Assembly: GCF_913055755.1 (NCBI RefSeq)
Contig: NZ_CAJXKH010000003.1
Span: 1 to 64,000, forward strand
From: an uncultured Microbulbifer sp.
GTDB lineage: Bacteria > Pseudomonadota > Gammaproteobacteria > Pseudomonadales > Cellvibrionaceae
DNA length: 64,000 bases
Reading direction: 5' to 3'
A program made the position numbers and the translations under genes. The notes beneath the pieces were generated by a model. The model was not told where the DNA came from and did no database searches. It saw nothing but the letters and a program-made list of their open reading frames with translations. Of this stretch, positions 8,213 to 16,921 are shown in pieces. Numbering within the stretch: the first letter of the stretch is position 1; every line of letters begins with the position of its first letter.

Positions 8213-8971
8213 TTACCAGCCGCCAGATGCGCCGCCGCCACCAAAGCCGCCGCCACCGCCACCGAATCCCCCGCCGCCGAAGCCGCCACCACCACCAAAA
8301 CCGCCGCCAAAGCCGCCGCCCCCGTAGTAGCCACCGTAGCGACCGCGACGGTAGTTGCGGCTACCGTCGGGGGCGCCCAGTACGGAGGAGCCAAATATTT
8401 GCAGCATCACGAATAAAAGGAAAATACCCACCAGCAGTGCCAGTTCGCGGTTGTCTCCACTGTCGGTAGGTTCGGCGACATATTCATTGTTGATTGCGGC
8501 AATGATGGACTGGACGCCGGCCATCACTCCGCCGTCAAAATCGCCCGTGCGAAAGCTTGGCAGTATCTTGGTGTGAATGATATTGGAGGAAAGGGCGTCG
8601 GTGAGCGCGCCCTCGAGTCCATAGCCCACTTCAATGCGGACTTCGCGGTCCTGCGGGGCGATGATCAGCAGTACCCCGTTGTCCTTTCCCTTCTGGCCGA
8701 TTTTCCAGTGGCGCCCCAACTGGTAGCCGTACTCCGCAATGGTATAGCCCTGCAGGTCCGGCAGGGTCACCACCACAATCTGGTTGCTGGTCTGTTTCTC
8801 GTGCTGCTGCAGTATTTCCGTCAGCTGGTAACGGGTAGTCTGGCTCAACAGGTTGGCGTTATCCACCACCCGCCCCGACAGCGTTGGAAACTGAATATCG
8901 GCTGCTGCCAGTGTCGCCCACAGCAGGGCGAGACCGGCAAGCAGGGTCACGGCGGCCCGGCGGATCCCCAT
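8213..8971 (-). CDS. YgcG-like TPM-domain protein with Gly-rich tail
   Basis: A 252-residue secreted or membrane-bound protein. A Sec signal peptide (cleavage near ATLAAA at residue 24) precedes a periplasmic TPM domain (about 30-155: GRVVDNANLLSQ, NQIVVVTLPDLQG, DREVRIEVGYGLEGALTD). A single membrane helix follows (about 177-195), and then a strongly biased cytoplasmic tail made of GGFGG-type repeats ending in GASGGW. This architecture is common to YgcG-type proteins. The ATG has a good GGAG site eight bases upstream. It sits 21 bases after lemA and before the short TPM gene, which indicates an operon. The biochemical role is not established. Confidence 0.82.
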   Translation of the reverse strand: MGIRRAAVTLLAGLALLWATLAAADIQFPTLSGRVVDNANLLSQTTRYQLTEILQQHEKQTSNQIVVVTLPDLQGYTIAEYGYQLGRHWKIGQKGKDNGVLLIIAPQDREVRIEVGYGLEGALTDALSSNIIHTKILPSFRTGDFDGGVMAGVQSIIAAINNEYVAEPTDSGDNRELALLVGIFLLFVMLQIFGSSVLGAPDGSRNYRRGRYGGYYGGGGFGGGFGGGGGFGGGGFGGGGGGFGGGGASGGW

Positions 8972-8992
8972 GGAATACTCCGTGCTCCGAGG

Positions 8993-9622
8993 TTACTGGA
9001 AGTCCACTTCCGGCGCTTTTTCCGCATCCTCGCTGGTAGCCTCAAAAGTTTCCCGGATCGGCATATCGCGGTAGAGAATGGCGTGCCAGATACGGCCGGG
9101 GAAGGTGCGTATTTCCCGGTTGTAGCGCTCTACCGCGGCGATATAATCCCGGCGGGCGACGCTGATGCGGTTTTCCGTGCCTTCCAGCTGGGACTGCAGG
9201 GCGAGGAAGTTCTGGTTGGCCTTGAGGTCCGGGTAGCGTTCCACTACCACCATCAGGCGCGACAGGGCACTGCTCAACTGTGCCTGGGCCGCCTCAAACT
9301 GCTGGAGTTTTGCCGGGTCATTGATCATGTCGGCATTGACCTGCATGGAGTTGACCTTGGCGCGCGCCTCGGTAACCGCCTGCAGGGTCTCCTGCTCGTG
9401 GGCGGCGTAGGCTTTCACGGTTTTCACCAGGTTGGGAATCAGGTCCGCGCGGCGCTGGTACTGGTTCTGAACCTGGGCCCAGGCGGCCTTGACGTTTTCG
9501 TCGTACGTGGGAATGTTGTTGATGCCACAGCCGGCGAGCGTCATGGCGAGCAGACTGAGTAAAGCGGTTCGCCACAGCCGGCGGACGGTGAAATTCTGTT
9601 TGTCAGTCAGTGCAGATTGCAT
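8993..9622 (-). CDS. lemA: LemA-family lipoprotein
   Basis: A 209-residue LemA protein, anchored through a lipobox (TLAGC near residue 32) and folding as a long helical bundle. The family pattern is clear: YDENVKAAWAQVQNQYQRR, LIPNLVKTVKAYAAHE and RYPDLKANQNFLALQSQLEGTENRI. I start it at ATG 9622; an in-frame TTG at 9655 would add eleven residues that look unconserved. It is the first gene of the lemA-TPM-TPM minus-strand cluster, an association seen in many bacteria. Function is unresolved; in other species LemA-TPM operons are tied to envelope homeostasis. It is divergent from yaeQ across a 97-base gap. Confidence 0.88.
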   Translation of the reverse strand: MQSALTDKQNFTVRRLWRTALLSLLAMTLAGCGINNIPTYDENVKAAWAQVQNQYQRRADLIPNLVKTVKAYAAHEQETLQAVTEARAKVNSMQVNADMINDPAKLQQFEAAQAQLSSALSRLMVVVERYPDLKANQNFLALQSQLEGTENRISVARRDYIAAVERYNREIRTFPGRIWHAILYRDMPIRETFEATSEDAEKAPEVDFQ

Positions 9623-9719
9623 ACCAGTCGTCCCTGTTGGTTCCGAATCTGACAATAATAGTCGCCGATAATCTGCTCACGGCCAAGTGTGGCCGAAAGC
9701 CTGCTACACGAGAGTTTTA

Positions 9720-10256
9720 ATGGCACTGAAAGCTACTATATTCAAGGCCCGGCTCCAGATTTCCGATATGGACCGGGACTACTACGCGGAACACCTGCTC
9801 ACTCTGGCACGGCATCCCTCCGAGACCGACGAGCGCATGATGATTCGCCTACTGGCATTTGCGCACAATGCCTGCGAGGAGCTGGAGTTTACCCGCGGCC
9901 TGTCCAGTGATGACGAGGCCGACCTGTGGCGACACAGCCTGAGTGGCGAAATCGAGCAGTGGATCGAGGTAGGGGTGCCGGCGGAAGACCGCATCCGCAA
10001 GGCCTGCAACCGGTCCGACAGTGTGCTGGTTTACGCTTACGGGCAGCGCACGGCACCGGTGTGGTGGCAGAAAGCCGAGCGGGCTGCAGCGCGCTTTGAC
10101 AACCTCGGCGTATATTTCCTGCCCACCGAGGCGTGCAGCCAGCTCGCACAACTGGCAGACCGGAACATGGAATTCAGTGTGACCATTCAGGATGGACATA
10201 TCTGGCTTGCCAGCGATCAGCACAATATCGAAGTTGTGCCGGAGCGCTGGAAGTAA
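9720..10256 (+). CDS. yaeQ: YaeQ family protein
   Basis: A 178-residue cytoplasmic protein of the YaeQ family (E. coli 181 residues). It has a PD-(D/E)XK nuclease-like fold according to known structures, but no proven activity. Family landmarks are the start ALKATIFKARLQISDMDR, the HPSETDERMMIRLLAFAHNA segment with its E-x-x-E-R-M core, and DEADLWRHSLSGEIEQWIEVG. ATG 9720 is selected because it gives the conserved N-terminus; an ATG-started longer frame (9687) adds nonconserved residues. A short dyad (9680-9695) lies just upstream, in the gap shared with lemA. yajQ follows after 54 bases. Confidence 0.9.
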   Translation: MALKATIFKARLQISDMDRDYYAEHLLTLARHPSETDERMMIRLLAFAHNACEELEFTRGLSSDDEADLWRHSLSGEIEQWIEVGVPAEDRIRKACNRSDSVLVYAYGQRTAPVWWQKAERAAARFDNLGVYFLPTEACSQLAQLADRNMEFSVTIQDGHIWLASDQHNIEVVPERWK

Positions 10257-10310
10257 ATTTTGACTGCAAAGTGCCCGTCAACCTCGGGCAGCATTTTGGG
10301 GAATAAAGTA

Positions 10311-10793
10311 ATGCCTTCATTCGATATCGTTTCTGAAGTCGACAAGCACCAGCTCACCAATGCCGTGGATCAGGTAAACCGTACCATCACCAACCGCTTT
10401 GACTTCAAGGGCGTGGATGCGGAAGTGGAAATGTCCGAGTTTGCGCTGGTGCTGCGCGCTGAGTCGGAAATGCAGGTGACGCAGATGGTCGATATGCTGC
10501 GCGCGGCCCTGATCAAGTGTGGTATCGACCCGCTGGCGATGGATGTGGGTGACGAGGAGCAGTCCGGCAAGCAGGTAAAAGTGTCGGTGACCATGAAAAA
10601 CGGTCTCGACAAGGATCTGTCAAAAAAGATCGTTAAGATCATCAAGGATGAAAAGCTCAAGGTCCAGGCATCCATCCAGGGTGACCAGGTGCGGGTTACC
10701 GGCAAAAAACGCGATGACCTGCAGCAGGTCATTGCCATGCTGAAGGGCAAGGAGCTGGAGCAGCCGCTGCAGTTCAATAATTTCCGCGACTGA
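10311..10793 (+). CDS. yajQ: YajQ family nucleotide-binding protein
   Basis: A 160-residue cytoplasmic protein. The family start PSFDIVSEVDKHQLTNAVDQ and the end QPLQFNNFRD are both intact, and the two ferredoxin-like halves are visible around NRFDFKG and KIVKIIKDEKLKVQASIQG. YajQ proteins bind nucleotides, and some members bind cyclic di-GMP and act with transcription factors (shown in Xanthomonas). Whether this one does is unknown. The ATG at 10311 follows a GGGGAATAA stretch. The next gene begins 21 bases downstream, so they may be co-transcribed. Confidence 0.92.
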   Translation: MPSFDIVSEVDKHQLTNAVDQVNRTITNRFDFKGVDAEVEMSEFALVLRAESEMQVTQMVDMLRAALIKCGIDPLAMDVGDEEQSGKQVKVSVTMKNGLDKDLSKKIVKIIKDEKLKVQASIQGDQVRVTGKKRDDLQQVIAMLKGKELEQPLQFNNFRD

Positions 10794-10814
10794 CCGCGGA
10801 CAAGAGGGGATAGT

Positions 10815-11861
10815 TTGCGCGATTTATGGATTGACCGCTTGTTTTCCATCGCGGGCCTGGCGCTGTTGCTGGCTGTGCTCGCACAGCCCGGCCACGCCGG
10901 GGCGCCTCGCCAACCCGCGCAACAGGGCGACGCCCTGGCGCCATTGATTCCGGCCCAATTGAAGGGCTATTGGTGGATTGATGGCAGCGAAGGGCTGGAT
11001 ATATCCGGCCTCTCATTCTGCGGCGGCGAGCTGCTGGCGGTCGCCGATAAATCCTCTGAATCCCTCTATTCCCTGTTGCCGGAACCGGGTAGCAACAAGG
11101 TAAGCCTGGTGCAAAAGGCAGCCTTCGCCCGTCCGCAACTCCCCGGCGATCAGCCGGTTTCCCTCAAGGCGCGCGCTCTGCATGTGGCCAGCAAGCCGCT
11201 CAGCATGGACTTCGAGGGCATCACCTGTGACGACCGGCAGGTGTATCTTTTGAGCGAACGGCACAATCGCATCGCAGTGCTGGATCAACGCAATCATCGC
11301 GCGGACTGGTTAGCGGTGAAATGGTCCGAGTCTGCGCGCAAGCATGGCTATTTACAGCAGTTCAATGCGGAAAGCGAAGGGGTGGTCAGGGCCGGTACCG
11401 ATTTCTGGGTGGCGTTGGAGCGGGATCCCCGCGGCCTGTTGCGGCTGAAGCCGGAAGATAAAGAAGGTTTGGAATTTTTTCCGGTGCCGCCGGTTGCCGC
11501 GCTGGATTTTCGCGGCCGCTCCGCGGACCTGACCGGGCTGGCAATATTTGACGGCGCCCTGTTTACCCTGGAGCGCAATGCCTTTGCTGTTTGCCGGCGC
11601 TCCCTCGATTCCCTGGAAGCGGAGTGGTGCCTGGATTACCGCGAGTATGAAGAGGGGGCCCAAACGGTTTACCTGGAAACTCGCTATGGCAAGGGCGAGG
11701 GCCTCGCTATCAACTCATCGGGTATTTTCGTGGTGCTGGACAACAACGGCGTCGGCCGAGCGGCGGCCCCCGCAGACAATCGCGGGCTGCTGTTGCAGCT
11801 GGCTTTCCCCAGCGCCGCGCAGACCGCGGCGCTGTTGCCGGACAATGACAGCGGGCGGTAA
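10815..11861 (+). CDS. Secreted phytase-like esterase beta-propeller protein
   Basis: A 348-residue exported protein. A signal peptide (hydrophobic core IAGLALLLAVLA, cleavage near GHAGA at residue 29) leads into a domain that resembles the 'esterase-like activity of phytase' family. Its blades recur as acid/Trp-rich strands: GLDISGLSFCGGELLAVAD, SMDFEGITCDDRQVYLLSE, ESEGVVRAGTDFWVALE, DLTGLAIFDGALFTLER and KGEGLAINSSGIFVVLDN. These E-G and DN motifs are the usual phytase-like calcium/phosphate sites. The start is TTG at 10815, supported by an AGAGGGG ribosome site. The substrate is unknown. A six-base gap separates it from the following glycosylase-like gene. Confidence 0.68.
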   Translation: MRDLWIDRLFSIAGLALLLAVLAQPGHAGAPRQPAQQGDALAPLIPAQLKGYWWIDGSEGLDISGLSFCGGELLAVADKSSESLYSLLPEPGSNKVSLVQKAAFARPQLPGDQPVSLKARALHVASKPLSMDFEGITCDDRQVYLLSERHNRIAVLDQRNHRADWLAVKWSESARKHGYLQQFNAESEGVVRAGTDFWVALERDPRGLLRLKPEDKEGLEFFPVPPVAALDFRGRSADLTGLAIFDGALFTLERNAFAVCRRSLDSLEAEWCLDYREYEEGAQTVYLETRYGKGEGLAINSSGIFVVLDNNGVGRAAAPADNRGLLLQLAFPSAAQTAALLPDNDSGR

Positions 11862-11866
11862 CTGAT

Positions 11867-12472
11867 TTGGCGAAAGATATTCTGCCAAAATTACTGGATG
11901 AGGTGCGCGGATGCCGCCTGTGCGAAGCACATCTGCCGCTGGGGCCGCGACCGGTGCTACGCGCGGCCCGCTCTGCCAGGCTGTTAGTGGTGGGGCAGGC
12001 GCCGGGTACCCGTGTTCACGAAACCGGAATTCCCTGGAACGACCCTTCCGGCGACCGCCTGCGGGAGTGGCTGCAGATGGATCGCGAGACATTTTATGAT
12101 GAGCGCAGAGTGGCGATTGTGCCCATGGGGTTCTGCTATCCCGGTCGCGGCAAGGGCGGGGACCTGCCGCCGCGCCCGGAGTGTGCAGCCACCTGGCACG
12201 CGCGTATTCTCGCCGAACTGCCCAATATCCGCCTGACCCTGCTGATCGGCCAGTATGCCCAGCGCTATTATCTGCCCCACTGGTATGGCAGCATTACGGA
12301 AAATGTTCGCCACTTTGCCGATGCACTGCCCCACGGGCTGTTTCCACTTCCGCACCCCAGCCCGAGAAATACCCTCTGGTTGAAACAGCGCCCCTGGTTT
12401 GAGGCGCAGGTAGTGCCCGCACTGCGGCTGCAGGTGCAGAAAATCATGAAAGAAGACAATGCCGGTTCCTGA
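11867..12472 (+). CDS. Uracil-DNA glycosylase superfamily protein, Fe-S type
   Basis: A 201-residue protein of the uracil-DNA glycosylase superfamily (COG1573-like). Motif 1 is [17 protein letters not shown], and motif 2 near the C-terminus is LPHPSPRN. Four cysteines at 16, 19, 90 and 106 (CRLC, GFC, PEC) have the spacing of the 4Fe-4S site in family 4/5 enzymes. It probably removes uracil or another damaged base, but activity is not proven for this subgroup. It starts with TTG at 11867 after a five-base gap, and its last 14 bases overlap the start of ung. Translational coupling of the two is likely. Confidence 0.78.
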   Translation: MAKDILPKLLDEVRGCRLCEAHLPLGPRPVLRAARSARLLVVGQAPGTRVHETGIPWNDPSGDRLREWLQMDRETFYDERRVAIVPMGFCYPGRGKGGDLPPRPECAATWHARILAELPNIRLTLLIGQYAQRYYLPHWYGSITENVRHFADALPHGLFPLPHPSPRNTLWLKQRPWFEAQVVPALRLQVQKIMKEDNAGS

Positions 12473-13181
12473 CAATATAAAAATTCATCCCTCCTGGTAT
12501 TCGGTGCTGGCAACGGAATTCAGCAAGCCCTATATGGCGGAGCTGCGACACTTCCTGCAGCAGGAAAGGCAGTCCGGGAAAAACATATTTCCCCCGGGCG
12601 GCCAGATATTCAACGCCTTCAATTCCACGCCCTTTGATCAGGTCAAGGTGGTGATTCTGGGGCAGGACCCGTACCACGGTGCTGGCCAGGCGCACGGGCT
12701 GTGTTTTTCGGTGATGCCGGGCGTGCGGATCCCGCCGTCGCTGCAGAATATCTACAAGGAATTGCATGCGGACCTGGGGATAGCGCCGCCCAACCACGGC
12801 TGCCTGCAGCCCTGGGCTGAGCAGGGCGTACTGCTGCTGAATGCCACCCTGACCGTGGAAGAGAGCAGGGCGGGTGCCCACCAGGGCAAGGGCTGGGAAC
12901 AGTTTACCGATGCCGCAGTGCACGCCCTGGCAGAGCAGCGCGAAGGGCTGGTGTTTATTCTGTGGGGTAGCTACGCGCAGAAAAAAGGCGCCTTTATCGA
13001 TCGCGCCCGGCACCTGGTCCTGCGTGCGCCGCACCCGTCGCCGCTGTCTGCGCACCGGGGTTTTTTCGGAACACGACCGTTTTCCCAGGCGAACCAGTGG
13101 TTGCAGCAACATGGCCTAGGCCCCATTGACTGGGGGCTGCCTGCATCCAGTGAACTGCGCCGGGTATCGGTTGAGATCTAG
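12459..13181 (+). CDS. ung: Uracil-DNA glycosylase, family 1
   Basis: Excises uracil from DNA to start base-excision repair. The 240 residues carry the water-activating motif GQDPYHG (about 68-74), the uracil-specificity region [10 protein letters not shown], and the minor-groove loop [18 protein letters not shown]. Length is normal. The ATG lies inside the end of the preceding Fe-S glycosylase-like gene, so the two superfamily members are made from one transcript. It converges on ygfZ with a 28-base gap that has no obvious terminator. Confidence 0.97.
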   Translation: MPVPDNIKIHPSWYSVLATEFSKPYMAELRHFLQQERQSGKNIFPPGGQIFNAFNSTPFDQVKVVILGQDPYHGAGQAHGLCFSVMPGVRIPPSLQNIYKELHADLGIAPPNHGCLQPWAEQGVLLLNATLTVEESRAGAHQGKGWEQFTDAAVHALAEQREGLVFILWGSYAQKKGAFIDRARHLVLRAPHPSPLSAHRGFFGTRPFSQANQWLQQHGLGPIDWGLPASSELRRVSVEI

Positions 13182-13209
13182 TCAGTCGGTCCTCGATTGG
13201 GTGGGTGAT

Positions 13210-14265
13210 TTACGCCAGCGGGTCGGCATCGGCGTCGTAGGGCAGCTCCAGCAGCTCCAGCACGCGGCCGTCCTGCAGTTGCAGGGTTTCCCCGTCGGTT
13301 ACCTTGGCTTTGGTGAGTACCGCCAGCAGTTCGATTTCGTTGTCCGCGGTGCAGGCCTGCACCGCATTGCCAATACTGGAGCCCCCGGCACTGGAAAATA
13401 TCTCTGCGCCGGGCGCCGGTAGTGCTCCACCGTCGATGCGCGCCCGGTACATACGCCGCTTTGCCGCGCCCCGGTACTGCATGCGCGCAACCACTTCCTG
13501 CCCGGTATAACAGCCTTTCTTGAAACTGACAGCGCCCAGCAAGTGCAGATTCAGCATTTGTGGAATAAACAGTTCGCTGGTGCCGGCGTGTAGTTGTGGC
13601 AGCCCGGCGGCGATCAGTTGCTGTGGCCAGCGGTTGTAGCTACAGGCGGTTGCCGGGCTGCCGGCCAGCTGTTGCCACAGGTCTGCCGCCTGGGTGTCCG
13701 GTACCTGAATGGCCACGAGGTGCTCGCTGAGCATCGCGGCGAGGGCCCGGTGGCCGTTGTGGTCAAACGGGATCAGCTGGCCGGGCACCAGGTCGGTGCT
13801 GGCGCCGTGGGACAGGCTCAGCAGGTGGCTGGCGCGGGCGCCGATGTCGTGTCCCGCCAGGCCGAACCAGTGATATTCAGCGCTGGTATCCTGCAGCTCG
13901 GCCTTGAAGAACACCGCGTATTTTTTCAGTGCCGCCAGGGCCACCGGCACCAGGTCCGCGGGCATCAGCAGCACAAATTCGCTCTGGGAGATCTTCAGTG
14001 CGTGGAAAGCACTGATCATGCGCCCTTTGGGGTTGCAGTGTGCGCCCAGGGTGAGGTGCGCATCCGGCAGGTTTACCAGATCGCAGGTCAGCTGCCCCTG
14101 CAGGAATTTCTGGCTGTCCGGGCCGCTGATGGAGATGGCGCCCAGCGGGCTCAGGTCCAGCAACTGCAGTTCAGCGCTGGCATCACCGGCGTCAAAGTTC
14201 GCCGCGCCGTCGTGCCACTGGGCGCCCTGATTGCTGAGAAACTCCTGCCACTGCTGCTGATCCAT
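13210..14265 (-). CDS. ygfZ: Folate-binding tRNA-modifying GTPase-partner protein YgfZ
   Basis: A 351-residue cytoplasmic protein of the GcvT-like family that binds tetrahydrofolate and supports Fe-S cluster enzymes, notably MiaB-dependent tRNA modification. The signature K-G-C-Y-T-G-Q-E (SFKKGCYTGQEVVARMQY) is intact about two-thirds along, including the functional cysteine. The N-terminal half shows the folate-binding GcvT pattern (SGPDSQKFLQGQLTCDL). The ATG at 14265 is divergent from sdhE, as in Pseudomonas, where the same genes are neighbours. Confidence 0.93.
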   Translation of the reverse strand: MDQQQWQEFLSNQGAQWHDGAANFDAGDASAELQLLDLSPLGAISISGPDSQKFLQGQLTCDLVNLPDAHLTLGAHCNPKGRMISAFHALKISQSEFVLLMPADLVPVALAALKKYAVFFKAELQDTSAEYHWFGLAGHDIGARASHLLSLSHGASTDLVPGQLIPFDHNGHRALAAMLSEHLVAIQVPDTQAADLWQQLAGSPATACSYNRWPQQLIAAGLPQLHAGTSELFIPQMLNLHLLGAVSFKKGCYTGQEVVARMQYRGAAKRRMYRARIDGGALPAPGAEIFSSAGGSSIGNAVQACTADNEIELLAVLTKAKVTDGETLQLQDGRVLELLELPYDADADPLA

Positions 14266-14384
14266 GCTCTACTCACTGTTTGGAATTGCCGGGGAATGCG
14301 CAGCAGTATCTGGGGTTTTATGGCGGGATTTCAACTGGGTTATACTGCGCGCAATTCTGATATTGGTACCGCTGGGGAAGAAGT

Positions 14385-14630
14385 ATGGATCGCAACCGTC
14401 TGTTTTGGGCCAGTCGACGGGGCATGCTGGAGCTGGATCTGGTTTTGCTGCCGTTTCTGGACAATGTTTACGAGACCCTGTCCCCGGAGGATCAGCAGCG
14501 CTATATCCGTCTGCTGGACGAGCAGGACCAGGACCTGTTTGCCTGGTTTCTGCGCCGCGAAGATCCCGAGGACCCGGAGCTGAAACACATCGTGCAGATC
14601 ATCCGTGACAACACCGGACTGCAGGAGTGA
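14385..14630 (+). CDS. sdhE: FAD assembly factor SdhE
   Basis: A small 81-residue protein that helps covalent attachment of FAD to succinate dehydrogenase and fumarate reductase. The conserved RGxxE motif is present (ASRRGMLELDLVL), followed by the helical core FLDNVYETLSPEDQQRYIRLL and DLFAWFLRREDPEDPEL. A TATACT box 39 bases before the ATG may be its -10. ygfX begins one base after its stop, matching the usual sdhE-ygfX pair. Confidence 0.95.
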   Translation: MDRNRLFWASRRGMLELDLVLLPFLDNVYETLSPEDQQRYIRLLDEQDQDLFAWFLRREDPEDPELKHIVQIIRDNTGLQE

Positions 14631-14631
14631 G

Positions 14632-15087
14632 GTGCCCGCGGGCACTTCTGGTCATTCCCTCCGCGCTCATCCCGAGCGCAGCGCCAGGCTGGTCTGTGAC
14701 CTGGTGCCATCCTTCCTGTTGCGCAGTGCGCTGATACTCGCCACCCTGCAGGCCCTGGCAGTGCTCTGGGCGTCTGCACTGTACTGGCCGCTGGCGGCCG
14801 GCTGCTCCCTGTTGGTCTTCGCTATCTACGCGGTGGAGTGGCGCCGGTTAGCGGGATACTCGGGGCAACTGGCGACCCGCGAGCGGCGCTGGTTCTGGCG
14901 TGGGGCGGACGGACGCAGGAGAGAATTCCGCTTTTGTGGCGAGCTGGTGCTGTGGCGCTGGCTGATTGTGATCAACGGTCGCGACCTCGACGGGCGCCGG
15001 CTCAGGCTGGTGCTGGCGCGGGACAGCGCCAGTGCGGATGACTGGCGCCGCCTGCAGGTGGCGTTGCGCTACTCGCGGACACACTGA
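14632..15087 (+). CDS. ygfX: YgfX (CptA-like) membrane protein
   Basis: A 151-residue inner-membrane protein of the YgfX family, paired with sdhE. Two adjacent membrane helices (about residues 27-65, FLLRSALILATLQALAVLW and a following AAGCSLLVFAIYAV) precede a cytoplasmic beta-rich domain ending in a DDWRRLQVALRY motif. I use the GTG at 14632 because AGGAG lies just upstream and sdhE ends at 14630; a GTG at 14605 would overlap sdhE and adds nine residues. In E. coli the protein was proposed as a toxin affecting cytoskeletal polymers, a claim that is not settled. It converges on nadB. Confidence 0.8.
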   Translation: MPAGTSGHSLRAHPERSARLVCDLVPSFLLRSALILATLQALAVLWASALYWPLAAGCSLLVFAIYAVEWRRLAGYSGQLATRERRWFWRGADGRRREFRFCGELVLWRWLIVINGRDLDGRRLRLVLARDSASADDWRRLQVALRYSRTH

Positions 15088-15118
15088 TTTCCCCGCCGGC
15101 GTTTTATCGGCGGGGAAA
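15088..15118. other. Stem-loop between ygfX and nadB
   Basis: A perfect 11-base stem (15088-15098 with 15108-15118) with a nine-base loop fills the 35-base gap between two convergent genes. There is no T tract on either strand, so it may act as a bidirectional 3'-end structure rather than a classical terminator. Confidence 0.5.
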
Positions 15119-15122
15119 CGGC

Positions 15123-16760
15123 TCAGCCTGTCGGGCCGATAAAGTGGCGCTGGTCGGCAAAATTTTCCGGTACCAGAATGGTGTCCATCGCCAGTTCCCG
15201 CAAACCGGGGTAATCCAGTGAGTAGTGGAGCCCGCGGCTTTCGCGGCGGTCCAGCGCCGAGCGGATGATCAGGTCCGCCACCACCGCCAGGTTGCGCAGT
15301 TCGATCAGGTCGCTGGTGATGCGGTAGTTGGCGTAGAACTCCAGGATTTCCTGTCGCAGCAGCTTTACCCGGTGCTCCGCCCGAATCAGGCGCTTGCGGG
15401 TGCGCACGATTCCCACGAAGTCCCACATAAAGCGCCGCAACTCGTCCCAGTTGTGCGAGATCACCACGTCTTCATCGGAATCGGTTACCCGCGATGCATC
15501 CCAGGCCAGCGCCGGGCGCGGTGGCGTGATATCGCCGATGGTGCGCTCGATATGCAACGCCGCAGAGCGGGCGTAGACCACGCACTCCAGCAGTGAGTTA
15601 CTGGCCAGGCGGTTGGCGCCATGCAGGCCGGTAAAGGTGGTCTCGCCGATGGCGTACAGCTGGTCCAGGTCAGTGCGTCCATGCTGGTCCACCATCACGC
15701 CACCACAGGTGTAGTGGGCTGCGGGTACCACCGGGATTGGTTCCCGGGTGATGTCGATGCCGTAATTCAGGCAGTTGCGGTACACCGTGGGGAAGTGCTC
15801 GCGCACAAACTCGGGGTCTTTGTGGGAGATATCCAGATAGACACAATCCGCGCCCAGCCGCTTCATCTCGTGGTCGATGGCGCGGGCGACGATATCCCGC
15901 GGCGCCAGTTCACCGCGTTTGTCAAAGCGGTGCATAAAGCGCTCGCCATTGGGCAACTTGAGCTGGGCCCCTTCGCCGCGCAGGGCCTCGGTGATCAGCA
16001 TGGACTTGGCCTTGGGATGGTATAGACAGGTGGGGTGGAACTGGTTGAATTCCATATTCGCCACCCGGCAACCGGCGCGCCACGCCATCGCGATCCCATC
16101 GCCGCTGGCACCGTCCGGGTTGCTGGTATACAGGTAAGCCTTGCTGGCACCGCCGGTGGCGAGTATCACCGCGCGTCCCTGGAACACCTCGACCTCCTCA
16201 CTGGCCTTGTTATAGACATAGCAGCCGGCGCAGCGGAAGCGGCCGGTGTTGGCGTCGGGCTGGCGGATCAGGTCGAGGGCGATATGGTGCTCGAAGCAGT
16301 CGATATTGGCGGTGTTGCGCACGCGCTCGATGAGCGTGCTGTGCACCGCGCGCCCGGTGGCGTCGGCACTGTGGATGATGCGGCGATGGCTGTGCCCGCC
16401 CTCCTTGGTGAGGTGGTATTCGCCATCCTCTTCCCGGGTGAAATCCACCCCCTGGTTGATCAGCCACTGAATGGCGTCGCGGCTGTTTTCCACGGTAAAG
16501 CGCACCGCGTCCGGGTGGCAGAGTCCTGCACCTGCATCTAATGTATCGGCTACGTGGGCCTCCACGGAGTCCATGTCGTCCAGCACCGCGGCGATCCCGC
16601 CCTGGGCAAACCAGGTGGATCCATCCTGCAGGCGCTGCTTGGACAGCAGGGCTACCCGGTAGCGCCCAGCCAGGTGCAGGGCGAGGGTCAGTCCCGCGGC
16701 ACCACTGCCGATGACCAGGACGTCGTAGCTATTCAACTGTGGGGTTGCCTGTTCGCTCAT
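15123..16760 (-). CDS. nadB: L-aspartate oxidase
   Basis: Oxidises L-aspartate to iminoaspartate, the first step of de novo NAD synthesis. The 545 residues begin with a dinucleotide-binding motif ([19 protein letters not shown]) for FAD, and continue with [15 protein letters not shown], the HTKEGGHSH-like segment ([15 protein letters not shown]), the catalytic region [19 protein letters not shown], and [19 protein letters not shown]. The C-terminal helical domain is complete. It lies immediately upstream of, and divergent from, rpoE, an arrangement shared with Pseudomonas. Confidence 0.97.
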   Translation of the reverse strand: MSEQATPQLNSYDVLVIGSGAAGLTLALHLAGRYRVALLSKQRLQDGSTWFAQGGIAAVLDDMDSVEAHVADTLDAGAGLCHPDAVRFTVENSRDAIQWLINQGVDFTREEDGEYHLTKEGGHSHRRIIHSADATGRAVHSTLIERVRNTANIDCFEHHIALDLIRQPDANTGRFRCAGCYVYNKASEEVEVFQGRAVILATGGASKAYLYTSNPDGASGDGIAMAWRAGCRVANMEFNQFHPTCLYHPKAKSMLITEALRGEGAQLKLPNGERFMHRFDKRGELAPRDIVARAIDHEMKRLGADCVYLDISHKDPEFVREHFPTVYRNCLNYGIDITREPIPVVPAAHYTCGGVMVDQHGRTDLDQLYAIGETTFTGLHGANRLASNSLLECVVYARSAALHIERTIGDITPPRPALAWDASRVTDSDEDVVISHNWDELRRFMWDFVGIVRTRKRLIRAEHRVKLLRQEILEFYANYRITSDLIELRNLAVVADLIIRSALDRRESRGLHYSLDYPGLRELAMDTILVPENFADQRHFIGPTG

Positions 16761-16822
16761 AGAGTTTTATTAGTGTTTGGGGGCGCGTAGTATACGCCAT
16801 CTTCAATTTTGCTGATTTGTCA

Positions 16823-16850
16823 GGAACTTATGACCGATCGTCGGTGTCTT
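16823..16850 (+). promoter_or_regulatory. Candidate sigma-E promoter of rpoE
   Basis: GGAACTT (16823-16829) matches the -35 element of sigma-E/AlgU promoters, with TCTT at 16847-16850 as a partial -10 match after 17 bases. The rpoE ATG is 71 bases downstream. Such a site would give positive autoregulation, known for this gene in E. coli and Pseudomonas. The -10 is imperfect. Confidence 0.55.
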
Positions 16851-16921
16851 GTACACAACAGAATAAACTCGGGTTTTGCGGCCGCGCAGCTTCGCCGCAG
16901 AACCGTGGTTGGGAGTAGGGG

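Noticed and set aside
8219-8330. Short repeats that could suggest a CRISPR or a tandem repeat array
   Set aside because: The repeats are Gly/Phe codons (GGNGGN) of the YgcG-like tail, in frame with the gene and lacking unique spacers.
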